Positions 21,601 to 32,398 of a stretch of DNA of 64,000 nucleotides are shown here, in pieces; the stretch's first letter is position 1; every line of letters begins with the position of its first letter. The translations under genes were made by a program, and so were the position numbers. The DNA is taken from the NCBI GenBank assembly GCA_963978545.1, contig OZ021725.1, positions 5,254,593-5,318,592 of the forward strand, written 5' to 3'. This DNA is from Linyphia triangularis (Eukaryota > Arthropoda > Arachnida > Araneae > Linyphiidae). The notes under the pieces are model-generated. The model was given only the letters and a program-made list of their open reading frames with translations. It was not told the origin of the DNA and did not search any database.

Positions 21601-22842
21601 GTCAGAATTATTCTTAAGCAATCATTTTGCTCAGGCAATTACCATCCAAGGGACTCAACAATACCATGCTTTTATACCTATTGATGGCAGCACATGCAAA
21701 ATTAATGTCAAAACATTTTCTGATGCTATAAAGTCATCAGAGTTAACTGTTTCCCGATTAGCAGATAATTAAAATTAGAAAACTTGAATGGTTATGTCAC
21801 TGCAGTGTATGACGGAAAATGGTGGATACATGCATATGTGCTTGAAAAAAAAGAACTTGATAAATTGAAACTAACTTTCCTTCATCCAGCAGAACCATCC
21901 AATTCATTTTTTTATCCAAAGGAGCTAGACTTGTTATGGCTGCCTCTCACACAAGTATTGTGTAAAGTATATCCAGTGACACCAACTAGAAGACTATATA
22001 TTTTTATCTGAAAGTGACACTTAAAAAATTAATGAGGCTTTCATTATTTATTGAACAATATGATATCAAGTATGTAAAAGCTATTGTATTTTTATTACCA
22101 TATTAATGTTAATACCTACAAAACCATTCCACTCTGAAACTTCGTTAATCGTTAAATATTAGTATAAACTAATTATTAGAATGTTTAAAAAAAAAGCACT
22201 TTTTTTAAATTTAAATTTGGAATTAATTTTTTAAAAATAAATAAATCACAATTGTGCTACACATCATTTTAAAGGCCATAAAATTTTTTAGAAATTGACA
22301 CCTGAATCATCTCTCTAGCTTTGTTAGAAAACCAGTTACGACAATGAGTCCTTCCTTTTTGTTAACCTAAATTTTAACGAAGTGCCCATTAATTTTTTTT
22401 ATCTATGAACCCATGAACATCCCACTCTGAAACTTTGTTGATCATTAAACATTAATATAAACTAAATTTTAGAATTTTTTTGAAGACGCACTTTTTTTTT
22501 AAATTGAAATTTTGAATTTTAAATTTTTTTAAAAAAGGATGCTTAATCACAACTGTGTTGCATATCATATTAAAGGCCATACAAGTTGCTAAATATTAGC
22601 ACCTGAACCACCTCTATAGCTTAAATAGAAAACCAGTTATGACAATTTGAAAACATGTCAATTTGTAATTTTTGCCTAAATTTAAAATTTTTAAATAGAC
22701 GTATTTTCAAAACGAGTCGATATATTTTTTAAAAAAAATTGCATTTTTCTTAGTCTATATGTATGTAACCTCTACGCCAAATTTCATCAAAATCTGTGAT
22801 GGTGAGGTAAAATAGGTGTGTTGATTTGACGTGGAATGACCC
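18609..22842 (+). mobile_element. Complete DNA transposon, GGGTCATTCC termini, 4-bp target duplication
   Basis: The left end is GGGTCATTCCGTGTCAAATC; the right end, inverted, is GGGTCATTCCACGTCAAATC. The element is flanked by TATT on both sides (18605-18608 and 22843-22846). The TIRs run about 700 bp inward (to about 19330; from about 22110). Each contains an internal duplication of a roughly 310-bp unit marked by GATGGTTTAGGTG. A decayed transposase gene fills the middle. A 4-bp duplication is used by the Sola superfamily, among others; placement there is only a suggestion. Confidence 0.8.
19788..22011 (+). pseudogene. Decayed transposase of the DFSENY/SDGxxxQ[FY]KN family
   Basis: The coding trace starts at ATG 19788 (MAQSKEFTRLQCFNPFKK, then CDICRKEI) and continues with several stops and frameshifts. 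Recognisable blocks in order: a helix-turn-helix-like stretch near 20310-20380 (ENWRIRKIMQEFKAPNYMV), then GFSKFAEL and CVCTTHQN (Cys/His motif) near 20650-20740. Next come TLDFSENY and QDEAQSYHW near 21065-21125, YFSDGCAAQYKN near 21305, and ATAHRKGPCDGVGGFIKR near 21415-21465. Last is a C-terminal VYDGKWWIHAYV module at 21784-22011. The acidic blocks suggest a DDE-type catalytic core; which residues are catalytic is inference. Confidence 0.8.
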
Positions 22843-22856
22843 TATTTATTATTAAC

Positions 22857-24137
22857 TAGCTAAATACCCGTGCTTCGCTACGAAATTTTAACATGTGCAA
22901 TATTTTAGCTAGGTGTGAGGCCTCGCTTTACGGAAATCTGTCATTCGTGTATAAGACCCAGTTTTTGGCGCTTCGCTCGCAGGAAGGTTCATCGCTACGC
23001 AAAATCGAGCTCGCTTCGTTCGCTGAAAAGTTCATGGACACATAAACACAGGTTTATTTCACTCGTTAAAAGGTTTATTGCTATGAAAGCATAAGCTCGC
23101 TTCACTCACTAAAATCTAATTGCTATGTAAAGACTTAATATTGGAAGCCTCTTCTTTGCCAAGAAAAAAAAAATTCCCCCTTAATACAATAATACAACAG
23201 CCCTTTAAGATTATTTTAACACGTATTTGTGGAAAGCAAAATTAGAAGCTAGAACTACTTATGTTGAAACTTTCAGAGATCTAGGCCTATTCGAAGTCGC
23301 TTTTTGTGAAAAAAATTAATTGAAAAACAAATTAAAATTTTAACATTCTTTTTGTCAGTTCAATTAGAAGGCCAAAACTACTTGTGTTGAAAATTTCAGA
23401 AATGTAGCCCAATTACAAATCATTTTGTAAAATATTTGTTAATTAATTAAAAAAAAAAATTATGTTTTTCAAAAATCCAATTAGAAGGCCCCAACTTTCA
23501 ATGCCGTAGCCCTATTTGAAATCGTTTTGTAATATATAAATTAATTAATTAAAAAAATTAATTAAAAAAGAACAAAATAAAAATTTAAAATTCTGTTATT
23601 TTAAAGTCCAATTAAAAAGTCAAAACTACTTATGTTGAAAATTTCAGATCTGTAGCCTTTTTAGATATCGTTTTGTAGCATATTAATTAAAAAAATTAAT
23701 TAAAAAAGAACTAATTAAAATTTTAACGTTCTGTTTGTGATGTATAAAATTAGAAGGCCAAAACTACTTATGCTGAAAATTTCAGAGCTGTAGCCCTATT
23801 AGTAGTCGTTTTGTAAAATGTTTATTAATTAATAAAAAAAATTAATTAAAAAAGAACAAAATAAAAATTTAAAATTCTGTTTTTTAAAAGTCCAAATAAA
23901 AGACCAAAACTACTTATGTTGAAAATTTCAGAGCTGTAGCCCTATTAGTAATCGTTTTGTAACATATTTATTAATTAATTAAAAAATAACTAATTAAAAT
24001 TTTAACATTCTATTTGTGATGTATAAAATTAGTAGGCCAAAACTATTTATGCTGAAAATTTCAGAGTTCTACTCCAATTTTAAGTAGGTTTCTATAGATC
24101 CACAGACAGACACACAGCTTGTTTTATTATTATAGAT
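22857..24137 (+). repeat. Interspersed repeat with CTAGCTAAATACCCGTGC head and internal tandem units
   Basis: The head reads ACTAGCTAAATACCCGTGCT and the tail TTGTTTTATTATTATAGATG. Between about 23230 and 24080 a unit is repeated about seven times at 110-150-bp spacing; its core is CTACTTATGTTGAAAATTTC. Each unit ends in AATTAATTAAAAAA-like DNA. An inverted, shorter copy lies at 27737-28600. Non-coding; of the widespread arthropod type with an ACCCGTGCTTCGC head. Confidence 0.65.
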
Positions 24138-24699
24138 GACTTATTTGATTGTATTAGTTGTACAGATATCAATTTAGTAATCTCATGTTTATAAACCTAA
24201 AGTTCCATTCGGAAGTAAACAATAACAAGGATATCATTTCCGTGGACATCAACCAATGGAATAACCATGGACGATCTGTATGTATTATCAGATGATGCTT
24301 GTCCATATCAAATTGGATTATAATTAATAAGTTCTATGGAAGAAAAAAAAATTCTAAACATTTAATGATTTCAAAATTTTTTCTTCTGCCGCTGAAATTG
24401 CAAGTCCTATGAAGAATGTCACCATATGTGAAAATTCCTATTTGTAATTTTTACTTTCAATTACCCATATGTATTAAATTGGGTAATGAAAGTATAGTAT
24501 TCAGTCTTGCATTTCTCCAAGTTTTGGAACATTCTGATTTCAAAAAAGTGATCTAGAAAAAATGTGTGTCTGTGGTCAGCATAACTTGCAAACAAATTGA
24601 CCTGTGATGTTTTTGTTACATGACAACTATCTCAAACATCAAACATGCTGTCTTGAAACTTTGAATGCGAAGGTTAGTACTATCTGAAGGTCACTTTCG

Positions 24700-25010
24700 A
24701 TGAACGTTACGTCGATATTATGGCTGCTATTGCCAAGATTTGGGCCACTATGGCAGGCCCTATTGCCGATACTTATGTTAGAGTGTGATGGTCATTTTTA
24801 TCGAGTGTTTCGCTACTATAATAGGCACCATTTCCAATATTTACGCCACTATGGCTGTCGTAGAGATGTACATTGTTGTGATTGATAACGTTAGGGATTG
24901 TTACGCCGATGTAATCTGTTATATTGCAGTGATTTGCACCTGCATATCGGGTATTAATGCTGACATTTACGTTGATATGATACTCATTTTTCACCATCTG
25001 ATTGCTATGT
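24700..25010 (+). repeat. Degenerate tandem repeat with GCCGATATTTACG words
   Basis: The words ATTGCCGATACTTATG, CACCATTTCCAATATTTACG and related phrases recur every 80-100 bases. The same repeat type resumes at 29330-29660, so the DNA between the two looks like material inserted into one array. The short ORFs here are by-products of the repeat. Confidence 0.5.
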
Positions 25011-25020
25011 AGTTGTAACA

Positions 25021-25345
25021 CACGGTTCCCACGGTCCTTGAAATTTTTTGATGAAATTTGGTGTTTGAAAGTCCTTGAAAAAAGAATGAGGTCCCTGAAT
25101 TTTTAAAGAAACCACCAATAATCTCCACCTTCATTTTTTTTCCGCATCCGTTTTGTATTTTTATGTCTAAAGAATGTAATTTTATGGTCCTTGGATTTTC
25201 TTAAAAAGGTCCATGAATTTTTTTCTTCCATGGTTCGTACATTTTTAAAAAACCTTGAAAAGTGTTTGGAAAAAAAACTTTCATTTTCAAGTGCTTGAAA
25301 TCCTTGAATTCGGTAAAAATACATTCGTTTGAATTTCATTTTGTT
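25021..25345. repeat. Repeat made of TCCTTGAAA words
   Basis: GTCCTTGAAA and variants occur at least six times. A similar block, in the same orientation, lies at 29240-29260 next to CTCCTTCAAG. These may be the two ends of a decayed element surrounding 25-29.3 kb: GTAACACACGGTTCCCACGG at the left resembles inverted GTTACAGGGTTCACACTC at the right. The pairing is weak. Confidence 0.35.
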
Positions 25346-25665
25346 TTCTAAAAATATAGCATCTTAAAAAAGTTTGATCAACAAATTGAGCAAAATCTTT
25401 CGAATTTAGTTAAGCCACTCGGTAACTTGGAAAACATCACAATTGCATGTATAAAAATGTCTTCATTTCCCCCTTAAATGAGTACTTCGCTGCGCAACAT
25501 ATCAGGAATATCCGATCAAGTCACGTGATGTCTTGTTTGATTTTTGTATCGTATGTGCTAATTTTTTTATCACTGTTTAAAAATAGGGGGGATGGGCATT
25601 TTCAATTCAAGCTGATTAAAAAAGCCAGAATATAATATTGAAGCCCATGTGTTGGATTTGCACCA

Positions 25666-27034
25666 GGGTCAAACCAAGTCAGATCAAACAAAATAATGGA
25701 AAAAGTTCACCCACCGTCTCAGATTTTCCCCAAATTTTGTATAATGGAATTATGGGCTAGGATGGCCACAAATCTCAATTTTGAAGGCTTATTGATTTTT
25801 AATTACTGAGAAATTAATTATTGTAACTTTTAAATTTTCCGCGAGATGCAACATTTTTTTTCTTCTTAATTTCTTAAATAACTCCTTACCCGTATAAGTT
25901 ACTGAAGTGAAAGTTGGTTTCTAGGGGTAACTTTTTAAGCTGATTTCAAAAATGCAATCAGAAATTGTGTATCTTCTATAGTTTTTGCATTAAACGTATT
26001 TTTGCAAAAAAAAATGTTGTAAAGATGGTATACCACTACTTCCAGAAAAAAATTCATCTTGGCTTTCTGTTTCAGAGCTGAGAAAAAAATTATTGAACTT
26101 TCACAAGAAACGACTATAAACTAGGTGTTTTTCTCCATATATCCACAAAAGCTTTATTATGCATACAGTTTAACTTTTCTAGTAGCACATTCAAGGCATA
26201 TAAAATACACTGTTGCAAATTTCTTCTGCAAAACAGAACAAGCTTCTGCTGATTTTCTTTTTGCGTAGCTTTGTCCTTGTTTTTTATTTACCCCATGCAA
26301 TATGACAGGCGTGCATCCAAGATTTATAATACTTTGATTCAAAGCTTCAGCAGCTTCTGAAGCAAAAAGTTCCTGAGGTGCACTTTTAGTTTCAAGGGGA
26401 GTCTTTCAATAATCCTTCATCCAAATCTATATAATCCTTTGTCTAGACTGTCAAGGTCACCAAAGATTTTTTGGCTGATTGCCAGAATTAAAAGTATATC
26501 TTCATAAAAAAAATTGTATTGCATACATTTTGTGTGTATAAAAAGAAAAATATTCAGTTTATAGTCGTTCTTTGTGAAAGATCAATAATTTTTTTCTCAG
26601 CTCTGAGACAGAAAGCCAAGATGAATTTTTTTCTGGAAGTAGTATAACATCTTTACAACATATAAAAATTTAAAACATGTGCTCCTGATCAAACATGTGG
26701 AAAAAAATTCTTGAATTTTTTTTTCTCAAAAAAATGTTTAATGCAAAAACTATAGAAGATACACAATTTTTGGTATTAGCTTAAAAAGTTACCCCTAGAA
26801 ACAAATTTTCACTTCATTAACTTGTACAGATAAGGAGTTATTTAAGAAATTAAGAAAAAAATGGCGCATCTCGTGGAAAATTTAAAAGTTACAATAATGA
26901 ATTTCCCAGTAATTAAATATCATGGAGCCTTCAAAATTGAGATTTGTGGCCATCCTAGCCCATAGTTCCATTATACAAAATTTGAGGAAAATCTGCGGGT
27001 GAACTACACTGTTTGATCTGACGTGGTTTGACCC
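25666..27034. mobile_element. Fold-back DNA transposon, GGGTCA termini, 4-bp duplication ACCA
   Basis: The left end is GGGTCAAACCAAGTCAGATC and the right end, inverted, GGGTCAAACCACGTCAGATC. ACCA flanks both sides (25662-25665; 27035-27038). The TIRs are about 450 bp and pair through CAGAAAGCCAAGATGAATTT-type blocks. Only about 400 bp of unique middle remains, and it has no recognisable transposase, so this is a non-autonomous derivative. The ends resemble those of the 18609-22842 element (GGGTCA, then ACGTCA), so the same kind of transposase may move both. Confidence 0.78.
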
Positions 27035-27351
27035 ACCATATACTTTGTGTGTCAAAAGTATCATGATTTGAGAAAGTGCTTTAAAAAAATTATGCGAAGA
27101 GTGCACGTGAATTTAGTTTCTATTAAGAAGTTCGATTAGGATTTTTCGAACTATTTTTAATAATAAAAAATATCACAAAAGCGGATGTATTTCGCAACAA
27201 TCAACGTCGTCAGTGCGATGGAGGCGCATGTAATTGAATACGAAGTTATAGATACTGAAATACTATGGATATTAAAAATAATTTAAAAAATCACGGCTTT
27301 TATGAATTAAATGAAAGCGTTGATAAATTATGAAATTGTTAGCGTGATTGC

Positions 27352-28993
27352 AGGGCGTTTAGCGTTGGTTCCTTAGTCCCTTAAAGTACCTTTTTTATTT
27401 TGGTCCCTTTTGTCCTCGTTTTTTAACTTTTGGTCTCTTTAGTCCCTTTTTTTTAAATATATTTGTACCACGTGATTTACGTTAGTTTTTTGAATTTCGT
27501 CTAGTACTTGACCACGTGACCGATCGAGATCATTTGTTAATAAATGCAATTATTTTTTTTTATTTTTTTTTCAAATTGAGTTCAATGTATCTAATAATTA
27601 AATATATATTATGTGGACTATTTTCGATATGACGTTTTTTTTTGTAAGTTTCGTCTAGTACTTTACTACATGACCGATCAATGTCGTATATTGATAAATG
27701 CGATCAAAATTTTTTTTAAATTGAAGTTTAATCATAAAACAAGCTGTGTGTCTGTCTGTGGATCTATAGAAGCCTAATTAAAATTGGAGTAGAGCTCTAA
27801 AATTTTCAACATAAGAAGTTTAGGCCTTCTAATTTTATGTTTATCAAACAGAATGTTAAAATTTTAATTATTTCTTTTTTAATTAATATTTTAATTTTTT
27901 TATTTTTTTCCAAAATGACTTCAAACAGAGATACAGCTCTGAAATTTTCAACATAAGTAGTTTTAGCCTTCTAATTGGACTTTTGAAAAACAGAATGTTA
28001 AAATTTTAATTAGTTATTTTTTAATTAATTTTCCTAATTAACAATTTTTTTTACAAAACAACTTCTAATAGGGTTACAGCTCTAAAATGTTCAACCTAAT
28101 TAATTTTGGCCTTCTTATTGAACTCTTAAAAAAAAAAGAATTTTAAATTTTTTGTTAGTTTTTTATTAATTAATTTTTTTAATTAATTAATAAATATTTT
28201 ACAAAATAGTTTCTAATAGGTGTACAGCTCTGAAATTTTCAACTTAAATAGTTTTGGCCTTCTAATTGAACTTTTGAAAAACAGAATTTTAAATTTTTAT
28301 TTAGTTCTTTTTTAATTAACAAATATTTTACAAAACGATTTCTATTTGGGCTACAGTTCTGAAATTTTCAACACAAGTAGTTTTGGCATTCTAATTGGAC
28401 TATTGACAAAAAGAATGTTAAATTTTAATTTTTTTTTAATTAATATTTTCACAAAAAGTGACTTTGAATAGGCTTACAGCTCTGAAAGTTTCAACTTTGA
28501 CCAACTTTTGGCCTTTTAATTTTGCTTTCCACAAACACGTGTTATAATAATATTAAAGGCATGTTGTATTATTGTATTAACGGGGATTTTTGGTGTTAAA
28601 TATACATTTTCTGCAGATCCTAAGAATTCTAGTGTTCAATCATGTGTTGAAATAATTCGATGCAAAGGTGAAATTTGCTCTCCAAAATTGTTATTTGCGT
28701 TCTGTCTGTTTACTTGTTTTAAAAATGTGGTAATCATAATTCTCAGTGTTTTTTTAGTAATATACAGTCAATAATTAATTCTTTTCTTTTTAATGTGCAC
28801 TCCAGATGAATGTTTGGAGTGCAAAGTTTGCACTTGGACAAATAATTTTTAATTCAACCCTTTAAATTGTAAATACTGAATACTAGGCATTTTTTTCTAT
28901 GCTATAAAAACAAATTTTGTTTACAAGTCCCTTTTTTTTTAATTTTTGGTTTCTTAGTCCCTTCTTTTGAAGTTCCATGCTGCTAAACACCCT
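27352..28993. mobile_element. hAT-type element with perfect 8-bp duplication GTGATTGC
   Basis: The left end AGGGCGTTTAGC and right end GCTAAACACCCT are inverted repeats, and GTGATTGC is present on both outer sides (27344-27351 and 28994-29001). An 8-bp duplication and AGGG-start are diagnostic of hAT. Inside the ends are AGTCCCTT-rich blocks on both sides. An interspersed repeat (27737-28600) fills much of the middle. No transposase is recognised. Confidence 0.8.
27737..28600 (-). repeat. Inverted copy of the 22857-24137 repeat, nested in a hAT element
   Basis: It starts with AAACAAGCTGTGTGTCTGTC, the reverse of the 24.1-kb tail, then carries about six minus-strand copies of the GAAATTTTCAACATAAGTAG unit. 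It ends around CACGTGTTATAATAATATTA, corresponding to about 23.2 kb in the other copy. The CCCGTGCTTCGC head is missing, so the copy is truncated. Confidence 0.7.
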
Positions 28994-29329
28994 GTGATTG
29001 CATCTAAATTTTCCTGTGAAGAAAAAAACTGCATATTATACAGTATTTGTAATCAAGCCTTCAAAGTAGATTGAAAGGCAGTTTAATCAATAAGACTTTT
29101 GTATTATTATTCAACGAAAGTCTCAATATGATGAAACAAGAAAGACACTTTTTTTTTTATTTACTCGATTTGAACATGCACCGTTTGCCAATAAAAACAA
29201 ATTAGAATTTCTTTAATGCATTTGTGTTGATACATTAAAGAAATCCTTGAAAAGTCCTTGTTTTTTTTTCTCCTTCAAGTGTAGGAACCATGTCTTCAAT
29301 AAGAGTGTGAACCCTGTAACATCTGAGAT

Positions 29330-29660
29330 TCACGCCGATATTACCAAAAAATGCCGATATTTCCGAGATTTGCCGATACGGTAGGCTTGTGGCGGTCTCG
29401 TGTTTAAATAACAGATAAAGGTTCTGTGCATTTGGGCACTCTTTTGCATAGCAGTAGCGTATCCGTCTACGGATCTGGGAGTCCCTGGTTCGACTCCCCA
29501 TTAGCAGACATCGCTAAAGGCTCTATTGCCGATATTTACGTTATAGTGCTGGTTGATTTCGCTTATGTTTAGGCTGATGTAATAGCAGCTATTACCGAGT
29601 TTTGCGACGCCATTTTGGTGGCATTCGCTTATGCTTTCCCTGATGTGATATCCGCTATGT
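29330..29660 (+). repeat. Continuation of the GCCGATATTTACG tandem repeat, with tRNA-like block
   Basis: GCCGATATTACC, GCCGATATTTCC and TATTGCCGATATTTACGTTA recur as in 24700-25010. Embedded at about 29447-29512 is GCATAGCAGTAGCGTATCCG followed by CTGGTTCGACTCCCC. These look like RNA polymerase III A and B boxes. The T-arm does not pair properly, so I read this as a tRNA relic or SINE head, not a working tRNA. Confidence 0.4.
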
Positions 29661-30837
29661 CCGTGATTAGTGCCTTAAATGGAAATCGATTTTATTCCAA
29701 CATGACTAAAATTTTAATTTAATTTTGTACTAAAAAATTTACCCTAAATTTCTTAAATTGTAATTTGAACTGCAATTAGAAATTGTGAATGAACTATAGT
29801 TAGGATGAAAAAAGTAATTAGAAAACTGGGTTTAAATAGATTCACCTCTTTGCCAATATAGTATATTTGGTTGAAGTGGCTTGACTTAGTGCAATTTTTG
29901 GAAAATTGAAGGTTTTTTTTAAAGGTTTTTCATTGCTTTTGCATTTAGCTGAACTTTGTTTGTTTGGGAGCTATACCATATCTTCTGTTTTAAGATGTAG
30001 TTCATTAATTTATTTTCCTGTGAAAAAAGTGCTTGGTGCAATACATAATTTTTAAGTTAATGGTAAATGAACGTTTTGCAATAGCTTGGTTTCATTGAAA
30101 AATAGTTGTAGCCTTAAAAATTTAGGTCCCTAAAAATCCCTTTTTTAAAAGAATTGTCCCTTTTCCCCTAGGGACATGTTTAAAATCTGTTGCAAGCCCT
30201 GAAAGTTGAAAAACAAATGCCTTTAACACATACTTCTACTTAATTGAGCATACCTCACCAGAGATTTTTTTTCTCCTCTCCTCTGTTTCACTCATAAAAA
30301 AAGGATAATATAAGAATTATTGAAAAGTACATCACCTAAATTATCTATTTGGAAAGTTTTTTTTTAAAGACCCATACAAGAATTATGGTAAAAAATATGA
30401 CCACAACTAGCCATTTTTACTAAATGAATGATGAAAATATAAAAACGGTAAATGACACAAATTGACATCAGTGTTATAGTGTGATTGAAAGTTGTGGGAT
30501 GCTCCACACCCCAAGTTTTTCTTACTATTGCCATTTTATCTGCTTTTAAGAAGATAAGTTATTAATTTTTTATTTTTTTATTTTTTTAGAACTTTGCCGC
30601 TTGGAAGTGGTCCTATAAAGCAAGAATTACTAGAGGATTTATTATTCTATAAGGTTTTCAATAGTAGATTGTCACGAGTTTCATTCAAATGCCTATTGAA
30701 TGAATTATTGTTTTGCTCTCACGGCTAGAAGATTTACTTAGCAACTAAACTTTATTAGTGCATCATGATCAAAGAAAAGTTTCCATTTGAACTTAATGCA
30801 TATTTCTTTTAATATTCTATCTTTTCCTGCGCAACAG
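29661..30837. other. Non-coding DNA upstream of the zinc-finger ORF
   Basis: No conserved gene is seen. It ends in a plausible splice acceptor (TTTTCCTGCGCAACAG, ending at 30837), which suggests that the zinc-finger ORF is the last exon of a longer gene and this stretch is intron. Confidence 0.4.
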
Positions 30838-30847
30838 CATACATGCC

Positions 30848-32398
30848 ATGCCGCCCATCACTTACACTCAAGAAGAGCTACACAAGTGTGATGTGTGCAG
30901 TAGAACATTTTCCTTAAGGAGCCATCTGAAAACGCATCTTCTCACTCACACTGGAGAAAAGCCCCATGTCTGTGATATTTGTCTCAGAGCATTTTCCCAA
31001 AAGGGCAGTCTTGCAACACATCTCCGCATTCACACTAAAGAAAAGCCCCATATCTGTGATATTTGTCACAAAACATTTTCCCTAAGGAATAATCTTGCGA
31101 GGCATCTTCTCACTCACACTGGAGAAAAGCCCCATGTCTGTGATATTTGTCTTAGAGCATTTTCCCAAAAGGGCAGTCTTGCAACACATCTCCGCATTCA
31201 CACTAAAGAAAAGCCCCATATCTGTGAAATTTGTCACAAAACATTTTCCCTAAGGAATAATCTTGCGAGGCATCTTCTCACTCACACTGGAGAAAAGCCC
31301 CATGTCTGTGATATTTGTCTTAGAGCATTTTCCCAAAAGGGCAGTCTTGCAACACATCTCCGCATTCACACTAAAAAAAAGCCCCATATCTGTGATATTT
31401 GTCACAAAACATTTTCCCTAAGGTATAATCTTGCGAGTCATCTTCTCACTCACACTGGAGAAAAGCCCCATGTCTGTGATATTTGTCTCAGACAATTTTC
31501 CCGAAAGAGCAGTCTTGCAACACATCTCCGCATTCACACTGAAGAAAAGCCCCATGTCTGTGATATTTGTCTCAGACAATTTTCCCGAAAGAGCAGTCTT
31601 GCAACACATCTCCGCATTCACACTGGAGAAAAGCCCCATGTCTGTGATATTTGCCGCAGACAATTTGCCCATAAAAGCAGTCTTGCAACACATCTCCGCA
31701 TTCACACTGGAGAAAAGCCCCATTCCTGTGATATTTGTTGCCGACAATTTTTCCACAAGAGCAGTCTTGCAACACATCTCCGCATTCACACTGAAGAAAA
31801 GCCCCATGTCTGTGATATTTGTCTCAGACAATTTTCCCGAAAGAGCAGTCTTGCAACACATCTCCGCATTCACACTGGAGAAAAGCCCCATGTCTGTGAT
31901 ATTTGCCGCAGACAATTTGCCCATAAAAGCAGTCTTGCAACACATCTCCGCATTCACACTGGAGAAAAGCCCCATTCCTGTGATATTTGTTGCCGACAAT
32001 TTTTCCACAAGAGCAGTCTTGCGAGACATCTCCGCATTCACACTGGAGAAAAGCCCCATGTGTGTGATATTTGTCGCAGACAATTTGCCCAAAAGAGCAG
32101 TCTTGCAACACATCTCCGCATTCACACTGGAGAAAAGCCCCATGTGAGTGATATTTGTCGCAGACAATTTGCCCGAAAGAGCAATCTTGCAACTCATCTC
32201 CGCATTCACACTGGAGAAAAGCCCCATGTGTGCGATGTTTGCAGCAGAGCATTTTCTGAAAAGAATCATCTTGGAAGACATCTCCGCACGCACACTGGAG
32301 AAAAGCCCCATGTGTGTAATGTTTGCAGCAGAGCATTTTCCCGAAAGGACAGTCTTGTAAAACATCGCCTCATTCACATAGAAGAAATCCACATTTGA
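30848..32398 (+). CDS. C2H2 zinc-finger protein, 18 tandem fingers
   Basis: An intact 516-residue ORF with a 13-residue leader followed by 18 fingers on a strict 28-residue period. Each finger is CxxC-x12-HxxxH joined by TGEKPH, TKEKPH or TEEKPH linkers. Such arrays bind DNA in the nucleus, usually as transcription factors. Finger 16 has lost its first cysteine (SDIC for CDIC); the other 17 keep all four zinc ligands. Fingers 2-7 are three copies of a two-finger unit, and fingers 9-11 and 12-14 are a duplicated three-finger unit, nearly identical in DNA. The ATG at 30848 follows a possible splice acceptor at 30837, so the true start may lie in an upstream exon. AATAAA-like signals lie near 32720. 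No KRAB, ZAD or BTB domain is visible here. Confidence 0.92.
   Translation: MPPITYTQEELHKCDVCSRTFSLRSHLKTHLLTHTGEKPHVCDICLRAFSQKGSLATHLRIHTKEKPHICDICHKTFSLRNNLARHLLTHTGEKPHVCDICLRAFSQKGSLATHLRIHTKEKPHICEICHKTFSLRNNLARHLLTHTGEKPHVCDICLRAFSQKGSLATHLRIHTKKKPHICDICHKTFSLRYNLASHLLTHTGEKPHVCDICLRQFSRKSSLATHLRIHTEEKPHVCDICLRQFSRKSSLATHLRIHTGEKPHVCDICRRQFAHKSSLATHLRIHTGEKPHSCDICCRQFFHKSSLATHLRIHTEEKPHVCDICLRQFSRKSSLATHLRIHTGEKPHVCDICRRQFAHKSSLATHLRIHTGEKPHSCDICCRQFFHKSSLARHLRIHTGEKPHVCDICRRQFAQKSSLATHLRIHTGEKPHVSDICRRQFARKSNLATHLRIHTGEKPHVCDVCSRAFSEKNHLGRHLRTHTGEKPHVCNVCSRAFSRKDSLVKHRLIHIEEIHI

Noticed and set aside
28617..28860. Possible small exons (acceptor-like TTTTCTGCAG followed by a Cys-rich frame)
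   Set aside because: They lie inside the hAT element at 27352-28993, and no donor or family match supports them.
29447..29512. Candidate tRNA gene
   Set aside because: Box A- and B-like words are present, but the T-arm does not pair and the acceptor stem is absent, so I keep it only as a tRNA-like relic.
30590..30653. Possible 64-bp exon upstream of the zinc-finger ORF (LPLGSGPIKQELLEDLLFYK)
   Set aside because: The acceptor is fair, but the donor (GTTTTC) is weak and its phase does not join the finger frame at the 30837 acceptor.
31418..32392. Long minus-strand ORF (324 codons) antisense to the zinc-finger gene
   Set aside because: It is a by-product of the 84-bp finger repeat read in an antisense frame; its repeated SVNAEMCCKTAL units mirror the finger period and match no family.
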